In this document: piece after piece, positions 46,845 to 55,853 of the stretch
How the letters are laid out: each line of letters opens with the position of its first letter
Position numbering within the stretch: the first letter of the stretch is position 1
Assembly (NCBI GenBank): GCA_947307015.1
Contig: CAMZHV010000005.1
Span: forward strand, 1-64,000
Source: an uncultured Prevotellaceae bacterium
Lineage (GTDB): Bacteria > Bacteroidota > Bacteroidia > Bacteroidales > Bacteroidaceae
DNA length: 64,000 nucleotides
Direction: 5' to 3'
Made by a program: the position numbers and the translations under genes
Notes under the pieces: model-generated
The model's database searches: none
Told to the model about the DNA's origin: nothing
Seen by the model: only the letters and a program-made list of their open reading frames with translations

Positions 46845-47888
46845 ATGGAAGAGAAAAACGAAGTGGAGATCATCAATCTCCGTGAGATATGGCAGAAACT
46901 CTGGAAGACCAAGAAACTCTTCTTGAAAGTGTGGATTATCACTTTTGTTCTAGCCTGTACATGGATTCTGCCTCAGCCACGAACGTATGAAACCTCTGTC
47001 ATGCTGGCGCCAGAAACCAGCGAATTAGTTTCTGGGGGGGCATTGTCTGATATCGCATCGTCGTTTGGCATAAACATGGGAGGAATGAGTAGCTCTGATG
47101 CTATTTATCCATTGCTATATCCAGATTTATTAAGTTCAAATGATTTCATAGTTGGTCTCTTTACTATTCCCGTTAAGACGATAGACGGAGATGTAGAGGC
47201 TGATTACTTGACCTATCTTACCAAGCATCAGAAATTCTCATTCTGGAAGTATCCCGTAATATGGATGAAGAGACTGCTTGCAAGTCTTTCCTCTGAAGAA
47301 AAAGGGAACTCTGTTGGTAAGGCCAATCAGGTTAATCCATTCATGCTCACAAAAAAAGAAAATGAGGTGGTCAAAAGTGTCAGACGGATGATAGCTTGTA
47401 ATGTTGATAAGAAAACAGATGTTATCACCATCACTGTAGAAGATCAAGATCCACTTATATGTGCAACTATGGCAGACTCTGTCCGTGCTCGTTTGCAAGA
47501 TTTCATTATTAGCTACAGGACGAGCAAGGCTTGCATAGATGTTGACTACTATGCTCGAATGAAGGCCGAGACCTATTCTGAATATCAAAAATCTGTCGAA
47601 GCTTATGGCCGATTCTGTGATACGCACAGAGGAATGCAACTGCAGATGATGCAATCGCAGCGCGATGAATTAGAGAATGATATGCAGATGAAGTTTAATA
47701 CATATAATGTGATGAGTACTCAATTGGATGCGGCTAAGGCTAAGGTACAAGAACGTACTCCTGCATTCACTATTTTACAAAACGCCTCAGTACCCACAAA
47801 AGCTACTCATCCAAAACGCATGATATTTGTCGCCGCTATGCTCATTTTGGCAACCATGTGTACTGCTGTTTATGTCATCCGAAAATAG
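46845..47888 (+). CDS. Wzz-type chain-length determinant protein
   Basis: A 347-residue inner-membrane protein with two membrane segments (about 25-44 and 324-343) that flank a periplasmic helical domain, the usual Wzz arrangement. The N-terminus EIINLREIWQKLWKTKKLFLK and the late ASVPTKATHPKR match the family. It lacks a kinase domain, which is supplied by the separate BY-kinase gene at 61558 or by another protein. Base composition drops sharply to AT-rich within this gene relative to the Wza-like gene 2 bases upstream. Confidence 0.85.
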   Translation: MEEKNEVEIINLREIWQKLWKTKKLFLKVWIITFVLACTWILPQPRTYETSVMLAPETSELVSGGALSDIASSFGINMGGMSSSDAIYPLLYPDLLSSNDFIVGLFTIPVKTIDGDVEADYLTYLTKHQKFSFWKYPVIWMKRLLASLSSEEKGNSVGKANQVNPFMLTKKENEVVKSVRRMIACNVDKKTDVITITVEDQDPLICATMADSVRARLQDFIISYRTSKACIDVDYYARMKAETYSEYQKSVEAYGRFCDTHRGMQLQMMQSQRDELENDMQMKFNTYNVMSTQLDAAKAKVQERTPAFTILQNASVPTKATHPKRMIFVAAMLILATMCTAVYVIRK

Positions 47889-47894
47889 TGCTCA

Positions 47895-49214
47895 ATGCTC
47901 GGAGCAAATATCTCAGATAAGAAACGAAAGGCCTTGAGAAATATTGCTTGGGCTATGGGCGGGAAGGTTGTTAGTTTGATGAGCCTTCTTATAGTAGCCA
48001 TTATTGTGGCTCGTTATTTAGGTCAGAAGCAATATGGAATCATGAACTATGTGGTTAGTCTAGTGACTATTTTTCAGGTTTTTGCTGATTTCGGTCTTGA
48101 CTTGATTCAAGTTCGGGAAGAATCTCGGCATCCCAATCGGCGCGATACTATCATAGGTACTGTTTTTGCCCTGAAGATGATCTTCGCATTAGTTGCGCTA
48201 ACTGGTGTTTTTTTGACGGTCATACTGCTTGTAAAGGATGCACACATTAGGGGATACATCCTTATTTATGCAGTCTCTATTATCTTGAATACCACTTGGG
48301 TAACGCGCAATCACTTTACATCGATTGTGTGGAATGAGTATGTTGTGAAAACGGAAATCTTTCGGACACTTATTGGTCTCGTGGTAAAGGTTGCCTTAGT
48401 CCTATTGCATTTTCCTTTAGTTTGGTTCATCTGTGCTTTGGTATTCGACTCATTCCTTTTAGCAACAGGTTATACTTTATCCTATGTCAAGAAGATAGAT
48501 AGCATCAAGAAATGGCGTTTTGACCGGAAGCTGGCACTCTATTTTGTTGGACAGTCATTTCCATTGCTTTTGTCAGGTGCTGCCATCATCGTTTATAATA
48601 GAATAGATCAGGTGATGATAGGTGGTATGATAGACCAAAGCCATTTGGGGGTTTACTCCGTGGCAGTGAGGTTTGCTGAGATCTTGATTTTTGTGCCTAC
48701 GATTATTGCACAGACTGTGAGTCCCATGCTTGTTGAAGCGCGTCAGACTGATAAAGATTTATATAAATCTTTGTCGCGAACATTCATGAATGTCACTGTA
48801 TCTCTTTGTATCTTATTGGCACTTTTAATCAGCCTCTTCTCCTATCCCTTGGTTCTTTTTACGTTTGGTTCTACCTATATTGCAGCTTCGTCGGTTCTCA
48901 CTATCCTTTCATTCCGCGTGGTAGGCGATGCTCTTTCTCAAACGTCAGGCCTGCTGATTATCATCGAAAACAAACAGATTTACGCCCCCATACGGAATGT
49001 TATAGGTTGTGTAGCTTGCGTTATATTGAATCTGTTGCTTATCACACGATATGGTATTCATGGGGCTGCGTATTCGGCTATTATTACAATATTCCTTTCA
49101 GGCACACTTGTTGACGGATTGATACCCGCTTATCGTGACATCTTTAAGATGCAAGTTGCAGCGATATTCACAGGTTGGAAGGACATCATTCACATAAAGA
49201 CATTACTCCGATGA
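47895..49214 (+). CDS. Wzx-type polysaccharide flippase
   Basis: A 439-residue membrane protein with about twelve hydrophobic segments. The start LRNIAWAMGGKVVSLMSLLI and the RYLGQKQYGIMNYVVSLVTI region are typical of MOP-superfamily flippases. It should transfer the lipid-linked repeat unit of this locus to the periplasm. It is distinct in sequence from the flippase at 17311-18789. Its TGA overlaps the ATG of the next gene (ATGA). Confidence 0.9.
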   Translation: MLGANISDKKRKALRNIAWAMGGKVVSLMSLLIVAIIVARYLGQKQYGIMNYVVSLVTIFQVFADFGLDLIQVREESRHPNRRDTIIGTVFALKMIFALVALTGVFLTVILLVKDAHIRGYILIYAVSIILNTTWVTRNHFTSIVWNEYVVKTEIFRTLIGLVVKVALVLLHFPLVWFICALVFDSFLLATGYTLSYVKKIDSIKKWRFDRKLALYFVGQSFPLLLSGAAIIVYNRIDQVMIGGMIDQSHLGVYSVAVRFAEILIFVPTIIAQTVSPMLVEARQTDKDLYKSLSRTFMNVTVSLCILLALLISLFSYPLVLFTFGSTYIAASSVLTILSFRVVGDALSQTSGLLIIIENKQIYAPIRNVIGCVACVILNLLLITRYGIHGAAYSAIITIFLSGTLVDGLIPAYRDIFKMQVAAIFTGWKDIIHIKTLLR

Positions 49215-50206
49215 AACGATCACAACTGTTTCGCCGCCTGAAGGCACGGTTGCCTCTTCGGGCGCAATTCTTGTTAGAGGTCTGCGATTATTGGCGGCAT
49301 CTCTGCCGTTACAATGCCAGTATTGCCACTGATCGTGACATACTGAAGATGCAATACACTTTGCTTCGCGAGAATCATATAATTGAAAAAGGAATGTCCA
49401 TGCGTAATACGCGGCGGGGTTTCGGGCAGCAGAAAGTGGCTGCGCTTGTTGAACGCCTGCGTCGTTACAACCTCTTGTATGGTGCTGTTGACAAAGATTT
49501 CCTGTTTTACCCCTTATCTACGATAAAGTCATATATTGCTTATCAACGACGTGATGGGATTGTTGTTCCTGCCGTAGAATCTGCCTTTTTTCAGCTCTGT
49601 CGGGAAGCGAATATAATACCAACTGAATTATCCGCGCCTGCAGGTGTCCAGCTGATGACAGCAGACCATCTCTTTAAAGAAGCACTCGGTGATTTCTCCT
49701 CTCTACTCTACAGCCGCCATTCTCTTCGCTATTTTCAGCAACAACTTCCTTCAAAGGACTTGTTGAACAAGGCACTGACTCTTGCATCACGTACTCCTTC
49801 GGCCTGTAATCGTCAGGCATGGCACACACACATATTCTTTGGCGATGATGCCCATGAACTACTTCGTATGCAAGGCGGTTGTAATGGATTCTGCGAAGAT
49901 ATCCACTGCTGTATCGTCGTGACGGCAGACATGAAGGGATTCCTTGCTCACGAGCCATTCCAGTGCTTCATTGATGGTGGTCTTTACGCCCAAAATCTCA
50001 TCAACGCCTTGCACTACGTTGGACTAGGTAGCATACCTTTGTCGTGTGGATTCATGAGTGATCATTTACAGGATATCAAGAGCCGTTTTCACATTCCCGA
50101 CAATGAGGTGATGATTGTAATCATTGGCACCGGCATCATGACGGATGAGATAAAGGTTGCCATATCTACACGTAGGCCTGTGACAGCAACCAATAAATAC
50201 CATTAA
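49211..50206 (+). CDS. Nitroreductase-family flavoprotein in the EPS locus
   Basis: A 331-residue protein. The N-terminal ~130 residues are helical and unassigned. The C-terminal part has the nitroreductase fold: YSRHSLRYFQQQLPSKDLLN (FMN phosphate Arg-Ser/His pattern), ASRTPSACNRQAWH (the S/T-P-S-x-x-N-x-Q-x-W signature), and GLYAQNLINALHYVGLGSIPL. FMN binding is likely. Such genes recur in polysaccharide loci beside pyruvyl transferases, but their reaction there is not established. The ATGA overlap with the flippase gene shows coupling. Confidence 0.8.
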   Translation: MKRSQLFRRLKARLPLRAQFLLEVCDYWRHLCRYNASIATDRDILKMQYTLLRENHIIEKGMSMRNTRRGFGQQKVAALVERLRRYNLLYGAVDKDFLFYPLSTIKSYIAYQRRDGIVVPAVESAFFQLCREANIIPTELSAPAGVQLMTADHLFKEALGDFSSLLYSRHSLRYFQQQLPSKDLLNKALTLASRTPSACNRQAWHTHIFFGDDAHELLRMQGGCNGFCEDIHCCIVVTADMKGFLAHEPFQCFIDGGLYAQNLINALHYVGLGSIPLSCGFMSDHLQDIKSRFHIPDNEVMIVIIGTGIMTDEIKVAISTRRPVTATNKYH

Positions 50207-50219
50207 CAGTTGGCAATCT

Positions 50220-51509
50220 ATGTATTTTGTACCATTTATATATTTTTGCGGACTGGCCTATTATTTTTGGTGGAAGCACAAGACGTTTGATCTGGCGGTT
50301 TATATGTCTGTGCTCTTCTCCGTTACTTCCCTGTGCTGTATATTGATGGTACTAAGTGGACATATTGAAGGCAGTGGCGTGTTAGCAGATGGATGGATGC
50401 CAGAATTTGAGATTATCCCTACGCTGCTCTATTGCACTCTTGTCACCATCACCATTATTCCCTTTTCTTTCGTTCGACCAGAGAAGTTCGAACACATTAA
50501 TAATCCCCATCGCAATGCTCTTTACGCCTTCGCTCTATTTATCCTGTTTCAAGGTGCTGTAGTCTATTATCTTGTTGGAGGTTTTCTTTCTAACTTGCTG
50601 AACGGTGATTTTAAGTTTTTAAAGGATGCTGGCTATGATGGTGATATAACTCCGGCAGATGCTATGATGCAAACTATGCCGCTTCCAATTCAGTTCTTAT
50701 ATATGATGTGTTCCATTACGCTGCTGGGTATTCCTTTGTTCTTCTATTATTCTTGTGTAGAGAAGCGAAGTTTGTGGTTGACGGCTCCTTTGTTGGCAGT
50801 TTCCATCAGTCCGGTTCTGCGAGGAGTGCTGTCGGCAGATCGTACGGAAATTATACATTACGGGCTGATGTTCCTCTTCTGTCTTGTTCTTTTTCAGCGA
50901 TTCATCACTAAGAGAGTACGCAACTTCGTCCTTGTTGCTAGTGTTCCTGTGTTGTTGGCAGGAGGTACTTATGTAATAGCTGTTTCTGCATCTCGGTTTG
51001 AGGATACAAAAGAGGGCGCGGGTGGCAGTATGCTGGAGTATGCAGGACAAGCGTATTCCAACTTCTGTTATTTCTATGAAAACCACAACTCGGATTTATA
51101 TTATTTTGAACGCGAGTTCCCTTTAACTTCCTATTTCGTTTTTAAAACCCAATATACAGAAACCAAAGATGAACGATCAGCTAAAGAAGGGTTCTTCGTC
51201 GGTGTCTTTGCCTCACACGTAGGTTCATGGTTGCTTGATGCGGGTGTTGTAGGGGCGACAGTCCTCTCTCTATTGTTCGCGCTTTTGTGCTGTTGGGTTA
51301 TCAGACGTTATGACAGGATTGTATTTGATATTGGAGATTTGTTCATGATATTCATATTGGCTGCTGTTCCTGTATTCGGTATATTTTATTATAGGTACTA
51401 TTCCATATCGACTACCTTTGTGTGTGTACCAGTCATTTTTTTCTACATGTATTCCAAGTTGAATTTCGTGTGGAAGGCTGAAAATGAAGAGACAACAGAA
51501 AAGATATGA
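50220..51509 (+). CDS. Polytopic membrane protein, probable Wzy polymerase
   Basis: A 429-residue membrane protein with about ten to eleven hydrophobic segments. One large extracytoplasmic loop (about 255-325, with SASRFEDTKEGAGGSMLEYA) lies between late segments. That layout, and its place between flippase and pyruvyl transferase, fit an O-antigen/EPS polymerase, a family with little sequence conservation. Assignment is by topology and position. The stop overlaps the next start (ATGA). Confidence 0.65.
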   Translation: MYFVPFIYFCGLAYYFWWKHKTFDLAVYMSVLFSVTSLCCILMVLSGHIEGSGVLADGWMPEFEIIPTLLYCTLVTITIIPFSFVRPEKFEHINNPHRNALYAFALFILFQGAVVYYLVGGFLSNLLNGDFKFLKDAGYDGDITPADAMMQTMPLPIQFLYMMCSITLLGIPLFFYYSCVEKRSLWLTAPLLAVSISPVLRGVLSADRTEIIHYGLMFLFCLVLFQRFITKRVRNFVLVASVPVLLAGGTYVIAVSASRFEDTKEGAGGSMLEYAGQAYSNFCYFYENHNSDLYYFEREFPLTSYFVFKTQYTETKDERSAKEGFFVGVFASHVGSWLLDAGVVGATVLSLLFALLCCWVIRRYDRIVFDIGDLFMIFILAAVPVFGIFYYRYYSISTTFVCVPVIFFYMYSKLNFVWKAENEETTEKI

Positions 51510-52675
51510 AATATTTTTTTCCCATACATCTCGATGGCGGCAATCGTGGTTGTGAGGCCATCGCTCGTAGCTCTGCCATCCTCCTTGGAGAAGCACCGGA
51601 AAATATTTTCGGCTATTGCCGTGATGTGGATTTGGATCGTCGGTTGGGGCTGGCTGAGTTCCTTACGCTGGTGCCTTGTCAGCGTGGTTCCTATCTCGTT
51701 GACCGTTTCTTAGCTGTTGTCAACAGAGTGTGTCACACATCCTGGACGAGAGCACGTAGGATGCTTTATCCTTATCGTAGTTTCATCAGACTGATTTCCA
51801 ACGATGACATTATTCTTTTCACTGGTGGCGATATGTTTTGCTATGATGATAATGAACTGATCTATATAAACGATAGGATGCATTCTCATGGCATGAAGAC
51901 AGTTCTATGGGGGTGTTCCATGGGACCTGAAAACCAATCGCCTGACAAGCTTCGCAGCTTACATCGCTTTTCGCTGATATATGCAAGGGAGTCTCTGACC
52001 TATGAGTATTTTCTGTCGTTGGGGCTGAAGAATGTATGTCTTTTGCCAGACCCAGCATTTATACTTTCTGCTGAAGAATGTTGTCTGCCCGAAATACTTT
52101 CCAACTCTAATGTGTTGGGACTGAATGTCAGCAATTATGTGATGGGAGGGATTACGTTGAATAGTGCATTTGGACGCGAAGTGTTACGATTGGTTGATCA
52201 TATCCTTCGGCATACAAATATGCAAATACTGTTAGTGCCTCATGTTACTTGGAACTTCGGAGGCTTAAGTCAAGATGACCGTCAAATAGCTCATATCATC
52301 ACTGATTATTTTGGTGGCTCAGAGCGGATTCATATCCTTGATATTGAGAATATGAATTATGGGCAGATTCGCTATGCTATCTCCAAGTGCAGATTTTTTA
52401 TTGGTGCTCGTACTCATGCCGTTATCTCTGCCTATTCCATGTATGTTCCAACCATAGCCTTGGGATATTCCATCAAGTCGCGGGGCATTGCTAAAGACCT
52501 CGGTTTGGATGGTAATTTGGTTGTCAATAGCAAATCGTTTGTAGAAGGAGAATTGCTCAGTGCATTTAACTACCTTCAAAAAAAAGAAGATGCCATCCGT
52601 CAACATCTCAGAAGCGTGATGCCAGAGTATTGTCTGCTTCCTTATCAGATAAAAAGTACACTACAAAGCCTTTGA
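51506..52675 (+). CDS. Polysaccharide pyruvyl transferase family protein
   Basis: A 389-residue cytoplasmic protein. The N-terminus NRGCEAIARSSAILLGEAPE and DDIILFTGGDMFCYDDNELI, followed by LWGCSMGPEN, are marks of the CsaB/WcaK-like pyruvyl transferases, which add ketal pyruvate from phosphoenolpyruvate to sugars. The late block CRFFIGARTHAVISAYSMYVPTIAL holds the conserved R-x-H site. It should add negative charge to the EPS repeat unit. Transcription is probably interrupted after this gene, since the next coding sequence has its own promoter. Confidence 0.88.
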   Translation: MKYFFPIHLDGGNRGCEAIARSSAILLGEAPENIFGYCRDVDLDRRLGLAEFLTLVPCQRGSYLVDRFLAVVNRVCHTSWTRARRMLYPYRSFIRLISNDDIILFTGGDMFCYDDNELIYINDRMHSHGMKTVLWGCSMGPENQSPDKLRSLHRFSLIYARESLTYEYFLSLGLKNVCLLPDPAFILSAEECCLPEILSNSNVLGLNVSNYVMGGITLNSAFGREVLRLVDHILRHTNMQILLVPHVTWNFGGLSQDDRQIAHIITDYFGGSERIHILDIENMNYGQIRYAISKCRFFIGARTHAVISAYSMYVPTIALGYSIKSRGIAKDLGLDGNLVVNSKSFVEGELLSAFNYLQKKEDAIRQHLRSVMPEYCLLPYQIKSTLQSL

Positions 52676-52766
52676 CATACTTTATAGCATTATTATTGAT
52701 AAGTAAATTTATGTATCTTATAAAAAGGTGTAGTTGACTTCAACTGACAATTTTTCACCCTTTTTC

Positions 52767-52797
52767 TTTGCTACTCCGAAAGAAAGTGTTACCTTTG
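52767..52797 (+). promoter_or_regulatory. -33/-7 promoter (TTTG - 19 bp - TACCTTTG) of the AAA remnant
   Basis: TTTG at 52767-52770 and TACCTTTG at 52790-52797 have the consensus spacing and lie 19 bases before the remnant's start. Confidence 0.7.
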
Positions 52798-52816
52798 TGT
52801 CGAAAAACAGAAAGAA

Positions 52817-53443
52817 ATGGAAAGATTCTTCAATACAGCAGTGTTTCAGAAACCAGATAGTTACACCATCGATCCGTTGTCGCGTTTCGATTTAGTAGAT
52901 ACCTTAATGCTTATTCGTCAGCAGAGATATTTTGTACTCCACGCTCTTCGAGAGACGGGTAAGACATCATGTATGCTGGCCTTGCGCGACTATTTGAATA
53001 AGGGAGAAGACTATATCGCTGTCTATGCCAATCTTGAAGCGGGTCAGGCTTGGAGAAATAATGTGGCAAGAGTGACTGGTGCCACATGTCAAACTTTGGC
53101 TCGTGAATTAAAGAATATTGTGAAGTCCAACTGGCCGTTTCATGTTTTAGCGTCAACAAAAGAAAATGGTATTAACACACAACTATCTTCATTTCTGGAA
53201 AGCATTTTTCAGTCGCTTGGCAAGCCTCTGACCGAAGGCTATGGTGATCCCGTTCAACGCGTAGTTTTCGAATTGAAGATTAAGCGTGAAACTATAGATG
53301 TGGTGATAGAAAAAGATCTGCAAAAGACAGCAGAAAATATGGACCTCATGGGCGCGGTCGATGAAGGGCATTTTATCACCTTTGACCGTTCACAGGAAAA
53401 GACTAGGGATGAGCGTATCTGGCACAGAACCTATGAGTGGTAA
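52817..53443 (+). pseudogene. Internally deleted AAA-ATPase-like/PD-(D/E)xK nuclease protein
   Basis: A 208-residue reading frame made of the two ends of a much longer family, usually around 500 residues. Residues 1-105 are the N-terminal P-loop part (YFVLHALRETGKTSCMLALR with a GKT Walker A, then YIAVYANLEAGQAWRN). Residues 145-208 are the C-terminal nuclease part (VVFELKIKRE, LQKTAENMDLMGAVDEGHFI). The Walker B, sensor and most linker sequence are missing, and the frame is kept. It interrupts the EPS gene run but has its own intact promoter, so it may still be expressed. Probably a decayed insertion. Confidence 0.75.
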
Positions 53444-53542
53444 GGGCGGACAATTATGGTGTGGGGAATGTAAACTTTCTTTTTGACCAGTGAAGTGTTA
53501 ATTTCTATAACAATTTTTGCTTGAACTGTAAAGCTTAGTTTT

Positions 53543-54697
53543 ATGAAAGCAAGAGTAATTGCATATTATTTACCACAGTTTCATCCTATCCTTGAAAATG
53601 ATGCCGTGTGGGGAAAAGGGTTTACAGAATGGACCAACGTGGCCAAAGCCAAACCTTTGTTTCGAGGGCATTATCAGCCACGTATTCCAGCTGATTTGGG
53701 CTTTTATGATTTACGTCTGCCAGAAGTGCGTGAACAGCAAGCCGAATTAGCTCGCGAAGCTGGTGTCGAGGGGTTCTGCTATTGGCATTATTGGTTAGGT
53801 GGTGGAAAGATGCTTTTACAACGTCCGTTTCAGGAGGTTCTTGCAAGCGGAAAACCCGATTTCCCTTTTTGCCTCTGTTGGGCGAATCACAGTTGGACGA
53901 CAAAGACCTGGAATCTTGATGAGAAAACTCAGAAAAGAACGGTCATTGCCGAACAACAGTATTTGGGCGACAACGATTACATAAGTCATTTCAAATATCT
54001 TCTGCCGGCTTTTAAGGATAAGAGATATATCACCGTTGAGGGTAAGCCCCTTTTTGGTATTTATGAACCTTTCTCTTTTCCTGAAGCTCATCATTTTATG
54101 GATCTATGGCGTAATTTAGCCTTGCAGAATGGTCTCAAGGGTATTTACTTTTATGCCATTACTCGTTCTTCTAATTTCAACCGTTTCATGCCAGATGGTA
54201 CAATTGCACGTGTTATTCCAAATCTCAGAAGTAGTGCAGAGGACTACACTGCTATGCTGGCTCAAGGCTATGATGGTCTGAACTCTTATGGACAGGTACG
54301 TGCAGAGATGGCTTATTATAATAAGTATATCAACATGGGGCTTATTGTTGCCCGCAAATATATGCCGTTTCTTCCTGCTACACGTTTCAATTATCCGCAG
54401 CTCATGAAACACTTCTTTGCTCCAGAGGATAATTGGAAAAATGTATTTCCAACTGTTTTACCGCAGTGGGATCGCAGTCCACGCACAGGTAAGAACGAGG
54501 GAATTTATTACAATTCCACACCCAAGCATTTCGAGCAGCACCTGCGCGAAGCTTTACATCTGATTGAAGCGAAGGATATGGATCATCGTATTCTTTTTCT
54601 GCGTTCTTGGAATGAATGGGCTGAAGGTAATTACGTTGAGCCAGACTTGAAATATGGTCATGGATTTCTTGATGCGATAAGGAAAGTTATAGAATGA
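53543..54697 (+). CDS. WbsX-like glycan biosynthesis protein (GH99-like fold)
   Basis: A 384-residue cytoplasmic protein. RVIAYYLPQFHPILENDAVW and GKGFTEWTNVAKAKPLFRGH at the N-terminus, FCYWHYWLGGGKMLLQRP, and the C-terminal FLRSWNEWAEGNYVEPDLKY are the hallmarks of the WbsX family. These proteins are found in O-antigen and capsule loci and are assumed to act as glycosyltransferases. The exact linkage is not known. The stop overlaps the next start by 4 bases. Confidence 0.88.
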   Translation: MKARVIAYYLPQFHPILENDAVWGKGFTEWTNVAKAKPLFRGHYQPRIPADLGFYDLRLPEVREQQAELAREAGVEGFCYWHYWLGGGKMLLQRPFQEVLASGKPDFPFCLCWANHSWTTKTWNLDEKTQKRTVIAEQQYLGDNDYISHFKYLLPAFKDKRYITVEGKPLFGIYEPFSFPEAHHFMDLWRNLALQNGLKGIYFYAITRSSNFNRFMPDGTIARVIPNLRSSAEDYTAMLAQGYDGLNSYGQVRAEMAYYNKYINMGLIVARKYMPFLPATRFNYPQLMKHFFAPEDNWKNVFPTVLPQWDRSPRTGKNEGIYYNSTPKHFEQHLREALHLIEAKDMDHRILFLRSWNEWAEGNYVEPDLKYGHGFLDAIRKVIE

Positions 54698-55845
54698 AAA
54701 TAGCTTACCTCGGAAAGATACAATTGTCGGATGTTGACCTCTCGTATTTGCATGAGGCACAGCAGTTGTCAGACGTCACGCTGATTATGGAGGTGACACC
54801 TCGCTTCATGCGCGGTCCGGCCTTCAATATCGCAACGATGTATCCGAAGTCGGGCGTGTTCAAGGCTGTAGAGGCTTATCCGGAGTTTCAGAAATATGCT
54901 GATTTCATTGATATTGACAAGTTCTATGTCGTCAATACGCCAGGACGCTTGTGGCAGTTGAAGTCTTTCTGGACACAGTTCCTCCTGCTTTTGTTCCTCA
55001 TTCGTGGTCGCTTTGATGTCCTTCATCTGGCCTGGCCTCCAAATGTCTATGAGTTCATCTTGTATGTGCTCCGTCGCAAGATGATGCTGACGGTTCACGA
55101 CCCCTTCCCGCATACAGGTAATGATTCTTTTATTGTCCGCCTCCGTCGCAAGTTCGCCTTTCAACTTATACCGCGTCTCGTCATCCTGAACAAGGCGCAA
55201 CGTCAGGACTTCCTCAACTGCTATCACCTTCCGCCAGAGCGCGTCATCAACAGCCGCCTCAGTTGTTACACCTATCTGAGAACGGTTCCCAAAGATTTGG
55301 CTCAAGTGCCAGAAAAAGGAACATATATTCTGTTTGCGGGCAAGATCTCGCCTTACAAAGGTCTGGATTTCCTCCTGCCTGCCATGGCGAAGGTTCATGC
55401 GTGCTGTCCCGATTGCCGTCTGATTGTTGCAGGGGGAGGGAAGTATCATTTCGACATTGCAAAGTATCAGTCATTGGACTACATAGACATCCGCAACCGC
55501 TTCATCCCTGATGAGGAATTGGTGGCACTTATCGACCATTCAGCTTTCCTCGTCTGTCCCTACACCGATGCCACACAGAGCGGTGTCATCATGTCGGCAT
55601 ACGCTTTCAACAAGCCTGTCATTGCTACCAACGTCGGTGGGCTGCCGGAGATGGTGGAACATCATCGGTATGGTTTGATTGTCAAGGAAAAAGACGAACA
55701 GGCTTTAGCTGATTCCATCATTCAAATGTGGACACAACCCGCTCTGGTTGAACGTTTTTCCGGACAAATCGCCAAAGACTATAGTAAGGGAGAGAAGTCG
55801 TGGAAGGCTATTGCGGAAGAGATGTGTAAGAATCAATATAAATAA
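54694..55845 (+). CDS. GT4-family glycosyltransferase
   Basis: A 383-residue retaining glycosyltransferase of GT-B fold. The C-terminal nucleotide-sugar domain shows LFAGKISPYKGLDFLLPAMA (about 210-229), then VCPYTDATQSGVIMSAYAFN and KPVIATNVGGLPEMVEHH, the typical E-x(7)-E-like region of GT4 enzymes in a variant form. The N-terminal acceptor domain has DVLHLAWPPNVYEF and LTVHDPFPHTG. Sugar specificity is unknown. From about here the base composition returns toward that of the chromosome. Confidence 0.9.
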   Translation: MKIAYLGKIQLSDVDLSYLHEAQQLSDVTLIMEVTPRFMRGPAFNIATMYPKSGVFKAVEAYPEFQKYADFIDIDKFYVVNTPGRLWQLKSFWTQFLLLLFLIRGRFDVLHLAWPPNVYEFILYVLRRKMMLTVHDPFPHTGNDSFIVRLRRKFAFQLIPRLVILNKAQRQDFLNCYHLPPERVINSRLSCYTYLRTVPKDLAQVPEKGTYILFAGKISPYKGLDFLLPAMAKVHACCPDCRLIVAGGGKYHFDIAKYQSLDYIDIRNRFIPDEELVALIDHSAFLVCPYTDATQSGVIMSAYAFNKPVIATNVGGLPEMVEHHRYGLIVKEKDEQALADSIIQMWTQPALVERFSGQIAKDYSKGEKSWKAIAEEMCKNQYK

Positions 55846-55853
55846 GGAATAAG

